Assembly (NCBI GenBank): GCA_905182015.1
Contig: CAJIZT010000006.1
Location: 248,001-312,000 of the forward strand
Direction of reading: 5' to 3'
DNA length: 64,000 nt
From: an alpha proteobacterium MED-G09
Lineage (GTDB): Bacteria; Pseudomonadota; Alphaproteobacteria; MED-G09
The notes under the pieces were generated by a model that saw only the letters and a list, made by a program, of their open reading frames with translations, was not told the DNA's origin and did no database searches. Positions 43,677 to 51,772 of the stretch are shown here, in pieces; positions within the stretch are counted from its first letter, which is position 1; each line of letters starts with the position of its first letter. The position numbers and the translations under genes were made by a program.

Positions 43677-44912
43677 TTACTTACTCTTTTTAATATCTAA
43701 AGCATCCTCAGAATATGCAACTATAGCTGAAACAGTACTATCACCAGTCACATTCACTACGGTTCTAACCATATCAAGAAGTCTATCAACTCCTAGTATA
43801 AGCGCAATACCCTCTGTGGGAAGACCCACTTGAGCTAGGACCATTGCAAGCATGATTAATCCCACCCCCGGAACACCAGCAGTACCAATTGATGCCATAG
43901 TTGCAGTTAATATAACCATTAAATAATCGATACTAGATAAATCAATATTATATGCATTAGCAATGAAAACAGTTGCCACGCCTTGCATAATAGCTGTTCC
44001 GTCCATATTTACAGTTGCCCCTAAGGGTATTGTAAAAGAAGCAATTTTTGGACTTACTCCCAAGTCTTGAGTAACTGTCTTTAGTGTAACGGGCATTGTT
44101 GCATTTGAGGATGAAGTGGAAAAAGCAAAGAGCATGACTGGGCGTAATTTTTTATAAAAACCTAAAGGTTTTATTCCTGTAAATATATAAAGCAATGAAG
44201 GGTAAACAACTAAACCGTGAAGCAACAAAACAAATATTACTAATAAAAAATATTGAAATAAATTTCCAATAACACCCACACCTTGGGTTGAAAATAAAGC
44301 TGCCATTAAACAAAAGACACCAAAAGGTGCAAAATTAATTAAAATGAAAACCATTTTCATCACTACATTTGTGATGCTTTCCATTATCTTAATCAAATCT
44401 GAGTTAGTATCCTTAATGGATCTTAATGCAGCACCAAAGAAAATAGAAAAGATGATTATCTGCAACATCTTTCCTTCAGCCATAGCACTGATTGGGTTTG
44501 TAGGAAACATATCAATAATAACTGATTTAATACTAGGGGATGCTGGTGTTATATAATCAACAGTTGTTGTTAAGTTTAAGCCAGATCCTGGAGAAACGAT
44601 AATTGCTACTAATAGGCCGATTGTTATAGCGAGTGCTGTTGTAAATAAATAAAGGGCAACCGTTTTAGTGGCAACTAAGGATAATTTTTTATTTTTATCA
44701 AAGGATGCGATACCGGTTGATAATGAAAAAAATACCAATGGCACCACCATAAGCTTTAATGATGCAATAAAAATTGAACCAACCGTGTCAAACAATCCAT
44801 CAACAAAATATAAATTGATTACTTGGTTATCATTTAACGAAAAAATATTTATCGCTAATCCAGTTAAGAAACCTAAGACCATACCTATAATAATTTTTAA
44901 AGTTAAAGACAT
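43677..44912 (-). CDS. Dicarboxylate/amino acid:cation symporter (DAACS family)
   Basis: The 411-residue protein resembles GltP/DctA/GltPh transporters. The serine-rich hairpin is present as AFSTSSSNATMPVTL, the sodium and substrate motif of helix 7 as PLGATVNMDGTAIMQGVATVFIAN, and hairpin 2 plus helix 8 as GTAGVPGVGLIMLAMVLAQVGLP and DRLLDMVRTVVNVTGDS. The conserved Asp-Arg-x-x-D in helix 8 and final asparagine are kept. The arginine position (RTVVNVTGD) suggests an amino acid or dicarboxylate substrate, but this is not decided. It is first in the group with the alcohol dehydrogenase and bicupin. Confidence 0.92.
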   Translation of the reverse strand: MSLTLKIIIGMVLGFLTGLAINIFSLNDNQVINLYFVDGLFDTVGSIFIASLKLMVVPLVFFSLSTGIASFDKNKKLSLVATKTVALYLFTTALAITIGLLVAIIVSPGSGLNLTTTVDYITPASPSIKSVIIDMFPTNPISAMAEGKMLQIIIFSIFFGAALRSIKDTNSDLIKIMESITNVVMKMVFILINFAPFGVFCLMAALFSTQGVGVIGNLFQYFLLVIFVLLLHGLVVYPSLLYIFTGIKPLGFYKKLRPVMLFAFSTSSSNATMPVTLKTVTQDLGVSPKIASFTIPLGATVNMDGTAIMQGVATVFIANAYNIDLSSIDYLMVILTATMASIGTAGVPGVGLIMLAMVLAQVGLPTEGIALILGVDRLLDMVRTVVNVTGDSTVSAIVAYSEDALDIKKSK

Positions 44913-45016
44913 AATGCACGGTATAACAAAATTATATAATTACAAATAAGATCTTAGATATTGTCGTTTTTAATCGAATCATAGAGTAATAATATTTATA
45001 AATTTATAGGTACAAA

Positions 45017-45400
45017 ATGGATGATTTAAACGGATCGGCTTTATATGCTGGAATTTTAACAATAATGGCTGTTGCTTTAGCATTAAATACAGCTTTCCGA
45101 AGGATGGAGTTAAAAAAAGAGCTTGGAGGTGACGATCTAACGTTAATTAAACGATCAAGAGCACATGGTAATTTAATTGAACACGCCCCTCTAATGATAA
45201 TCCTTTTAATGTTAATGGAGTATAGAGGTAGTGAGTTCTTTGTTCATATTTTTGGCATCGGCTTTATTTTATCTAGAATCTCTCATGCGTACGGTCTTAT
45301 TGCAGAAGAAGGTATGGGGCCAGATAATCTTCCAAGAATGATTGGAGCACTTGGTAGCTGGGGGTTAATGATTTTAGCTGCATTAATGTGTATTTTTTAA
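45017..45400 (+). CDS. MAPEG-family membrane protein
   Basis: The 127-residue protein with four helices matches the MAPEG family (microsomal glutathione S-transferase-like). RSRAHGNLIEHAPLMIILLMLMEYRG carries the conserved arginine/asparagine/glutamate residues. FGIGFILSRISHAYGL follows, and LRAMIGA-like PRMIGALGSWG leads to the last helix. Bacterial members may conjugate glutathione to lipid peroxides or other hydrophobic electrophiles. Start ATG with TAGGTAC upstream. Transcribed away from the symporter gene. Confidence 0.9.
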   Translation: MDDLNGSALYAGILTIMAVALALNTAFRRMELKKELGGDDLTLIKRSRAHGNLIEHAPLMIILLMLMEYRGSEFFVHIFGIGFILSRISHAYGLIAEEGMGPDNLPRMIGALGSWGLMILAALMCIF

Positions 45401-45466
45401 GCAATTATTTGACCGACTCAATTTTTAAGGGTTAATTGTTACTATTATTTGTTTAGGAGGGAACTA

Positions 45467-45919
45467 ATGTCTTTATTTCGAAATTTTTTACTCAGCATTT
45501 CACTAATATTTTTGGCTTCTTGCTCTCAATTGCAATCGATAACAAGTCCGGGTGGAGCAACCGTAAATAATAACGATATAATGATTGATGAAGAACCAAC
45601 TCAACAAGATGTCTTAAATCAGTTTAGTGATGTAGCTTTTCCTCCTGAGACTTACCTTGATTTAACAAAATCTGTTGTTGTTGGAAGTGATGAAAATTGG
45701 TTTGGACAGATTTACTTTAACTCTGGATTGGATGCTAATGATGTATTTAATTATTTTAAAGAACACATGCCTGACACTGGCTGGTTTCTAATCATGGAAC
45801 AGCAGGGTAATCACGTATTCTTGGTTTACGAAAAAGATCTAAGGACTGCTATTATAAGTATAACAAGAAAAAGGTCTGGAGCAGAAACTATATTAGCTGT
45901 CGCCCCTAGAGCACAGTAG
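45467..45919 (+). CDS. Predicted outer-membrane lipoprotein
   Basis: The 150-residue protein has a signal peptide with lipobox (LIFLASC, cysteine near residue 19), then a linker and a folded domain. This domain includes DLTKSVVVGSDENWFGQIYF, DANDVFNYFKEHMPDTGW and AIISITRKRSGAETILAV. The arrangement of strands and one helix recalls small alphaproteobacterial lipoproteins of unknown role. The ATG at 45467 is chosen because AGGAGGG lies 6 nt upstream. Function unknown. Confidence 0.75.
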   Translation: MSLFRNFLLSISLIFLASCSQLQSITSPGGATVNNNDIMIDEEPTQQDVLNQFSDVAFPPETYLDLTKSVVVGSDENWFGQIYFNSGLDANDVFNYFKEHMPDTGWFLIMEQQGNHVFLVYEKDLRTAIISITRKRSGAETILAVAPRAQ

Positions 45920-45990
45920 GAATTATATTCTCAAATAAAACTGCATACATCTTTTATAATACCTTCATTAGGAATTAAATTCCCCACACC

Positions 45991-46791
45991 TTACCTTGCT
46001 GGAATTGGAGAGGGGACCGATGATATTAATTTTTTTGTATATGGATCTTTTGGGTTTTTAAATAAGTCAGACGTTATTCCATTTTCGATAATTTTACCTG
46101 ATTTTAAAACAATAACATTATCACAAATTGCCTTAACAACAGAAAGGTCATGACTAACAAAAATTAATGTTAGGTTGTACTTATGTTTTAATACATCAAG
46201 AAGATCTAGTATTTGAGCCTGTATGGAGAGATCTAAGGCGGAAACAGGCTCATCACATACTAATACAGAAGGTTTATTAATCAATGCTCTAGCTATACCG
46301 ACTCTTTGACACTGTCCTCCTGATATCTCGTGCGGGTAACGATTGTATAAGTCACTAGAAAGACCAACATCAGACATTAAAGCAATTACTCTTTCTGTAC
46401 TCTCGTTCTTTGATAAATTTTTATTAAAGATACCAAGCGGTTCTTTTATGATGCTTCCAATAGTCATTCTGGGATCAAGGCTACCATAAGGGTCTTGGAA
46501 AATTATTTGTACTTTTTTTCTAAAGCTCTTAATTTCTTTTTTTTTATATAAATTAAAATCTTTACCAAACCACTTAATATTTCCAGAGGTTTTAGGGATA
46601 AGACTTAGAATTAATCTACATATACTCGACTTTCCAGAACCTGACTCGCCAACTATTCCTAAGGTTTCTCCTACAAAAAGACTAAAGGACACACCATCAA
46701 CTGCCTTTATAAAATTTCTTTTTACAAAAAATCCTCTTGAGATAGGGTAGTGTAATTTTAAATTTTGAACATTAAGAATTTCTTTTTTCAT
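45991..46791 (-). CDS. Oligopeptide-type ABC transporter ATP-binding protein (OppF/DppF)
   Basis: The 266-residue ATPase has Walker A GESGSGKSSICRLIL, the Q-loop FQDPYGSLDPRMTIG typical of the OppF branch, ABC signature SGGQCQRVGIARAL, Walker B VLVCDEPVSALD, and H-loop FVSHDLSVVKAICDNV. It works as one half of the ATPase pair with the next gene. The C-terminal iron-sulfur/cysteine motif of some OppF proteins is absent. It is the last gene of the four-gene transport operon. Confidence 0.92.
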   Translation of the reverse strand: MKKEILNVQNLKLHYPISRGFFVKRNFIKAVDGVSFSLFVGETLGIVGESGSGKSSICRLILSLIPKTSGNIKWFGKDFNLYKKKEIKSFRKKVQIIFQDPYGSLDPRMTIGSIIKEPLGIFNKNLSKNESTERVIALMSDVGLSSDLYNRYPHEISGGQCQRVGIARALINKPSVLVCDEPVSALDLSIQAQILDLLDVLKHKYNLTLIFVSHDLSVVKAICDNVIVLKSGKIIENGITSDLFKNPKDPYTKKLISSVPSPIPAR

Positions 46792-46795
46792 AGGG

Positions 46796-47617
46796 TCACT
46801 TCTCTAGCCATGGAGGAATACAAGAAAGAAGATGCTTAGTGTATTCATCTTTTGGGTTAGTCAAAACATTAAATGTTGATCCATTTTCAACTATCAAACC
46901 ATTTTTCATTACCGCAACATTGTCTGAGGTTTCAGCAATAACCCCTATATTATGAGAAATTAAAATAATTCCAATATTCATATTAGACTTTAAGTCATTA
47001 AAAATACTTAATATTTCTGATTGAGTAGTCACATCCAGGGCTGTGGTAGGCTCATCAGCTATAATTAGCTCGGGCCTACACATCAATGATATTGCAATCA
47101 TAATTCTTTGTTTCATTCCACCGGAAAGCTCATGGGGGTAGGAATTAATTAAATCTCTAGATTTTGGCATTTTCACTATGTCTAAAACCTCTAAAGACCT
47201 TTCCATAGCTAACTTTGAGCTTAATTTTTCATGAAAAATAGCAATTTCTGACAATTGTTTACCAATTTTCATATGGGGTGTTAAGCTTGTCATTGGGTCT
47301 TGGAAAATAAATCCAATAGATTTTCCTAAATATCTTCTTTTTTCTTCCTCAGAAGATGTAATGAGATCAAAACCTTTGAATATAGCTGAACCCTTGCAGT
47401 AACCATTGCTTGAGAGGAGGCCAGTTATTGAAAAAAATGTTTGAGTCTTTCCAGACCCTGATTCACCAACAACACCTAAACATTCACCCTTATTCAAAGA
47501 AAAGTTAGCATCTTTAACAACCTGAATATTACCTTCAGGTGTATTAAAAAATACACTTAAATTGTTAACTTTTAATAATAAATTACTGTTATTAATATTC
47601 TTTTGGGTCAATTGCAT
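46796..47617 (-). CDS. Oligopeptide-type ABC transporter ATP-binding protein (OppD/DppD)
   Basis: The 273-residue ATPase has Walker A GESGSGKTQTFFSITGLL, Q-loop FIFQDPMTSLTPHMKIGKQL, signature LSGGMKQRIMIAISL, and Walker B LIIADEPTTALDVTTQ. It also has the H-loop LISHNIGVIAETSDNVAVM. Its start overlaps the end of the oppC-like gene by 26 nt and the oppF-like gene follows after 4 nt, so all are co-translated. Confidence 0.92.
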   Translation of the reverse strand: MQLTQKNINNSNLLLKVNNLSVFFNTPEGNIQVVKDANFSLNKGECLGVVGESGSGKTQTFFSITGLLSSNGYCKGSAIFKGFDLITSSEEEKRRYLGKSIGFIFQDPMTSLTPHMKIGKQLSEIAIFHEKLSSKLAMERSLEVLDIVKMPKSRDLINSYPHELSGGMKQRIMIAISLMCRPELIIADEPTTALDVTTQSEILSIFNDLKSNMNIGIILISHNIGVIAETSDNVAVMKNGLIVENGSTFNVLTNPKDEYTKHLLSCIPPWLEK

Positions 47618-48497
47618 CTCTAAGACCGTCCCCTATAAAGTTTAAAGAAGCCAAAGTGATAACCATGAATAATCCAGGAAATATTAATAGCCACCATGCC
47701 GCCTCCATTTCCCTGGATCCTTCTGAAATAAGAACTCCCCAAGAGGTTAGAGGTTCTTGCACCCCAAGGCCAAGAAAAGATAAAAAACTTTCTAAAATAA
47801 TAACAGATGGCACCATAAGCGTTATATACACAACAATAGGACCCGCTAAATTAGGAATAATATGTTTAATAATGATTAGTAAATCCGATTGACCCAGGGC
47901 TTTGCTGGTCTCTATGAATTCTTTTTCTTTCAGTGATATAGTTTGCCCCCTTACTATCCTTGCCATTGTTAGCCATTCAACAGCTCCAATAGCTAGAAAG
48001 AGAAAATAAATATTTCTTCCAAAAACAACCATCAGGATGATCACAAAAATCAAATAGGGCATTGCGTACAAAATTTCCACAACTCTCATCATAAAAATAT
48101 CTAATTTACCTCCAAAATATCCTGCAATTGTTCCATAAATAACTCCTATAAAAACACTCACTAGCGTTGCTATTAAGCCAATCGAGAGACTCAGTCTGCC
48201 TCCATACAGGATTCTAACTAGCAAATCCCTTCCATTGCCATCCGTTCCTAGGTAATGACCAGTTTGGAGGTTTGGTGATTGATATATTGATCCCCAGTCA
48301 GTATCACTAAAGTTATGCTGCAAGAAAAAAGGACCAAAAATTGAAAGTAATGATATAACTATCAATAAAAACAATGCAGTAACTGCAGCCTTATTTTGAA
48401 AAAGTCTTCTTCTTGCATCAATCCATAAAGATCTTCCCTTAACAATGGAGGCACCTTTGTTCACCATTTTATTATCATATTTTCTTATACCAAACAT
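47592..48497 (-). CDS. ABC transporter permease (OppC-like)
   Basis: The 301-residue permease has the N-terminal OppC_N segment (ARRRLFQNKAAVTALFLLIV), a periplasmic stretch with YLGTDGNGRDLLVRILYGGRLSLSIGL, and six helices. The EAA loop EFIETSKALGQSDLLIIIKHIIPNLAGP contacts the ATPases. The LGLGVQEPLTSWGVLI motif near the end is characteristic of peptide/nickel transporters. Its ATG overlaps the oppB-like stop (TAATG). Confidence 0.92.
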   Translation of the reverse strand: MFGIRKYDNKMVNKGASIVKGRSLWIDARRRLFQNKAAVTALFLLIVISLLSIFGPFFLQHNFSDTDWGSIYQSPNLQTGHYLGTDGNGRDLLVRILYGGRLSLSIGLIATLVSVFIGVIYGTIAGYFGGKLDIFMMRVVEILYAMPYLIFVIILMVVFGRNIYFLFLAIGAVEWLTMARIVRGQTISLKEKEFIETSKALGQSDLLIIIKHIIPNLAGPIVVYITLMVPSVIILESFLSFLGLGVQEPLTSWGVLISEGSREMEAAWWLLIFPGLFMVITLASLNFIGDGLRDAIDPKEY

Positions 48498-49429
48498 TAA
48501 AGTTTAACTCGCGGATCTAGCAGTGCTCTTAAAATATCAGTCACAAGAATAAGAGCAATCAAGAGGGATGCGTACAAAATCATTACACCGCTTACTAATG
48601 TATAATCGCGCTGTAGTGCACCAACAACAAAATACCTACCAATACCTGGTAATCCAAAAATTTGCTCTACAATAATGGAGCCCGTCATAAGCCCTGCTGA
48701 AGCGGGTGCTAAATATTCAATTATAGGTAATATAGAGGCTCTAATAACATGTTTTCTTACTATATAAGACGGACTAAGACCCTTAGATCTAGCTGTGCGA
48801 ATAAAATTTGAATTCAGCACCTCGATTGTACTTGCCCTCATCATTCTGGATATTACAGCGATTTGAGGTAAAGATAATGCTGTTATTGGAAGAATTAAAT
48901 TCAATACATTGCCTCCATTCCAACCAGATGTTGGGAGTAGTCCTAGATAAAGTCCAAAAAATAAAGAAAGGAGGGGGGCCATAACAAAGCTTGGAATACA
49001 AATTCCAATCAAAGAGATACTCATAACTGAGTAATCAAAATAAGTATTTCTTTTAATCGCAGCAACAATACCTAGAAAACAACCAATAAATAAAGAGATA
49101 ATTATAGATGATAACCCCAATGTAACACTGACTGGTAAACCGCTTAGTATTAATTCGTTAACAGTAAAATCTTTATATTTAAAAGAAGGGCCAAAATCAC
49201 CAACTGATAGATTCTTAATATAAATATAGAATTGCTCCCATATAGGCTTATTTAAGTTATAGGCTTCTTGAATATTTCTTTCAATTTCAGGAGGTAAGGC
49301 TCTTTCACTAGTAAAAGGTCCGCCAGGAGCAACTCTCATCATTATAAAGCCAAATGCAATTATTACCAGGAGAGTGGGGATTGCAATAAGCAACCTTTTG
49401 ACAATGAATTTTATCATATTTGTGCGCAT
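48497..49429 (-). CDS. ABC transporter permease (OppB-like)
   Basis: The 310-residue permease starts MRTNMIKFIVKRLLIAIPTL, with a second ATG at 49417 that fits the family start better. The MMRVAPGGPF motif, LGLSSIIISLFIGCFLG helix, EAA loop NFIRTARSKGLSPSYIVRKHVIRASI and the GLPGIGRYFVVGALQRDYTLV ending are typical of OppB/DppB. No substrate-binding protein gene adjoins this operon; the upstream gene is a PhnP-like hydrolase. Peptide uptake is the likely role, but nickel or glutathione transporters look similar. Confidence 0.92.
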   Translation of the reverse strand: MRTNMIKFIVKRLLIAIPTLLVIIAFGFIMMRVAPGGPFTSERALPPEIERNIQEAYNLNKPIWEQFYIYIKNLSVGDFGPSFKYKDFTVNELILSGLPVSVTLGLSSIIISLFIGCFLGIVAAIKRNTYFDYSVMSISLIGICIPSFVMAPLLSLFFGLYLGLLPTSGWNGGNVLNLILPITALSLPQIAVISRMMRASTIEVLNSNFIRTARSKGLSPSYIVRKHVIRASILPIIEYLAPASAGLMTGSIIVEQIFGLPGIGRYFVVGALQRDYTLVSGVMILYASLLIALILVTDILRALLDPRVKL

Positions 49430-49463
49430 AATATATATTATGTATAAGTAATTAAAAGAAACC

Positions 49464-50273
49464 TTATAACAATACCTCGAAATTTAAATTATCGTAAGCA
49501 GGTTCAACATTGCTTGGTAGAGATTCCTTTAGTTTAGTATAATCAAGATCGATATGAAGATTGGTCAGGATACCTTTCCTTGTATTAAGGTCCTTAATCC
49601 AACTTAAAGATAAATCTAAATGTGCATGCGTAGGGTGAGGATTGTAGCGTAAGGCATCAACAATCCAATAGTCTAAGTTCTTTAATAACTCAAAACCATC
49701 TTCATAAAAATCTACGACATCGCTTGAATAAGCAATATTATTGAACTTAAAACCAAGTGAATCAATTTTTCCATGCTTTTGAAGAAAAGGTAAAAATTCT
49801 ATTTTTCCACCCTTGCCGTTAATTTCAAAGCTCTCATAAGGGTTTATAATATTTTTTTCTAAAATTGCAGGATATACCTTGTCGTCAAATGTACTGAAGC
49901 AGTAGCTAAAGCGAGGAATTAATCTACTTGCAGTTTTTTTATCAAGATAAACTTGGACTTTTTTTCTTTTACGGAGAGCAAAAACTCTTAAATCGTCTAT
50001 ACCGCCACACTGATCAGCGTGATCGTGAGTATATAGAACAGCATCAATATCTTTAATGCCCGCCCTTAACAACTGATTCCTTATATCTGGTGATGTATCT
50101 ATGAGAACAGTTGTAGATTCTTGATTTTCATTAAATTTTTGAACTAGTAGAGAGCATCGAGATCGTAAATTCTTAACCTCTTTTGGGTCACAATCACCCC
50201 AATCTCCGTCTATTCTTGGAACACCGCCAGACGAACCGCACCCCAGAATAGTAACTGAAATTCTTTCTCTCAT
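49464..50273 (-). CDS. PhnP-like metallo-beta-lactamase-fold hydrolase
   Basis: The 269-residue protein has the metal motif H-x-H-x-D as TFFYTHDHADQCGG-like sequence (YTHDHADQCGGID). The N-terminal ILGCGSSGGVPRIDGDWG is typical of PhnP/Elac-type phosphodiesterases, AYSSDVVDF supplies a metal aspartate, and a late histidine lies in PTHAHLDLS. PhnP itself cleaves cyclic ribose phosphate; the alphaproteobacterial homologue beside tatD has no settled function. It follows tatD by 4 nt, a pair conserved in the class. The usual neighbours metG and holB are absent. Confidence 0.88.
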   Translation of the reverse strand: MRERISVTILGCGSSGGVPRIDGDWGDCDPKEVKNLRSRCSLLVQKFNENQESTTVLIDTSPDIRNQLLRAGIKDIDAVLYTHDHADQCGGIDDLRVFALRKRKKVQVYLDKKTASRLIPRFSYCFSTFDDKVYPAILEKNIINPYESFEINGKGGKIEFLPFLQKHGKIDSLGFKFNNIAYSSDVVDFYEDGFELLKNLDYWIVDALRYNPHPTHAHLDLSLSWIKDLNTRKGILTNLHIDLDYTKLKESLPSNVEPAYDNLNFEVLL

Positions 50274-50277
50274 AAAG

Positions 50278-51075
50278 CTATATCCTTTTTGCTTTTTTGA
50301 AAATTTGAAAAAAATTATCAGTAGTCATAGAAAAAAATTCTTTTTCATCTTTTTCATAAAAGTTAGCTAAAAATTTTGCAGTATGCACTACATGTGAAGG
50401 TTCGTTTCTTTTACCCCTTAAGGGTTCGGGAGATAGATAAGGTGAATCTGTTTCAACAATTATTCTTTCTAAAGGTATTTTTTTAATTGTATCTCTTAAT
50501 TGTGATGCATTTTTAAATGTCACTATTCCCGATAAAGAAATATAAAATCCAAGATCAAGAACTCGACTGGCCAAATTCTCTCCAGCAGTAAAGCAGTGAA
50601 TTATTCCTGAAAAAGGACCTTTTTTGTACTCATCCTCAAGTATAGAACAAGTTTCTTCATCTGCATCCCTTGTGTGAATAATTAGCGGTAATTTAGTCTC
50701 TCTTGATACATTGATGTGCTTAATAAAACTTTCTATTTGATCGCTTCTATTAGATTTTTCATAATAAAAATCTAAGCCGGTCTCCCCTATTCCTATAACA
50801 CTTTCATTAGAGGATTTTTCTATAAGATAATCCTCCCTTAGTTTATCGTTTATATTCGATGAATGAGGGTGCACTCCTACAGTACAGTATATATTCTCGT
50901 ATTTTTCTGCAATACTAATCACTTCATCTATTTCATCTATTTCTGTTGAAATTGACACCATGATACCAATGTTAGATTCTTTTGCACGCTTCAAGACGTC
51001 ATCAAAATCTTCATTAAAATCCTTAAAGTTCAAATGACAATGGCTGTCTACTAAATATGAAGATTTAATTTCCAT
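50278..51075 (-). CDS. tatD: TatD-family DNase
   Basis: The 265-residue TIM-barrel hydrolase has the metal site DSHCHL near the N-terminus. GIGETGLDFYYE, LPLIIHTRDADEET, IIHCFTAGENLA and the final VETDSPYLSPEPLRGKRNEPSHV are also present. TatD proteins are metal-dependent 3'-5' exonucleases involved in repair and DNA breakdown. It heads the minus-strand run tatD, PhnP-like, opp-type transporter. Not related to the Tat translocase despite its name. Confidence 0.95.
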   Translation of the reverse strand: MEIKSSYLVDSHCHLNFKDFNEDFDDVLKRAKESNIGIMVSISTEIDEIDEVISIAEKYENIYCTVGVHPHSSNINDKLREDYLIEKSSNESVIGIGETGLDFYYEKSNRSDQIESFIKHINVSRETKLPLIIHTRDADEETCSILEDEYKKGPFSGIIHCFTAGENLASRVLDLGFYISLSGIVTFKNASQLRDTIKKIPLERIIVETDSPYLSPEPLRGKRNEPSHVVHTAKFLANFYEKDEKEFFSMTTDNFFQIFKKAKRI

Positions 51076-51145
51076 TATAGACAGTTATGCCTATAGATTT
51101 TAGAATAAGCAAGATTAAGATTTAATAATAAAGGGATAAATAACT

Positions 51146-51772
51146 ATGATCAAAATTGAAGTCGTATCAGATACAATATGCCCATGGTGTTATATTGGAA
51201 AAAGAAACTTTGACTTAGCCCTAAAAGAGTTACCAGAAATGAATATTTCCTTTAAATACACAACATTTCAGTTAGACCCCAATACGCCGTCAGAGGGTGT
51301 TAATAGAAAGAATTATGTTGAAAAAAAATTTAATAAGGATCGCTACACTGAAATAAAGAAGAATATAAGTAATGAGGCATTAAAATCAGGAATACCAAAT
51401 ATAACTAATACTTTAGATATAATACCCAATACTTTTGATAGTCATCGATTAATATATTGGGCAATTGAATATGGGTGCCAATTAGAGGCCGTTGAAATGA
51501 TTTTTAAAGCTTATTTTGAAGAATCGAAAGATATTGGAAATATTACTGTGTTGTTAAAGATAGCTGAAAGACTGGGTATGGACAGTGAGGTAATTATGGA
51601 TAGGTTTAAAAATGATGAAGACAGAAAGGTAGTTGAAGATGAGGAGAGAAAAGCCAGAGAAAATGGAGTAATGGGCGTTCCCTCATATATTATAAACGAT
51701 GGGATGACACTAACGGGATCGCAGCCAGTCAACTCAATTGTTAAATTGCTACAACACTTAAATAAAAATTAG
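51146..51772 (+). CDS. DsbA-family oxidoreductase, FrnE-like
   Basis: The 208-residue protein has a thioredoxin fold with the C-P-W-C active site near the start (DTICPWCYIGKRNF), the FrnE-type helical insertion, and the cis-proline loop GVMGVPSYIIND. No signal peptide, so it is cytoplasmic. FrnE-like proteins act as disulfide isomerases in stress resistance, though the name came from polyketide synthesis. Its 3' end overlaps the end of mfd by 4 nt. Confidence 0.92.
   Translation: MIKIEVVSDTICPWCYIGKRNFDLALKELPEMNISFKYTTFQLDPNTPSEGVNRKNYVEKKFNKDRYTEIKKNISNEALKSGIPNITNTLDIIPNTFDSHRLIYWAIEYGCQLEAVEMIFKAYFEESKDIGNITVLLKIAERLGMDSEVIMDRFKNDEDRKVVEDEERKARENGVMGVPSYIINDGMTLTGSQPVNSIVKLLQHLNKN

Noticed and set aside
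45972-45984. Short palindrome GGAATTAAATTCC between converging genes
   Set aside because: Six-base arms with no T tract and no neighbour logic; too weak to call.
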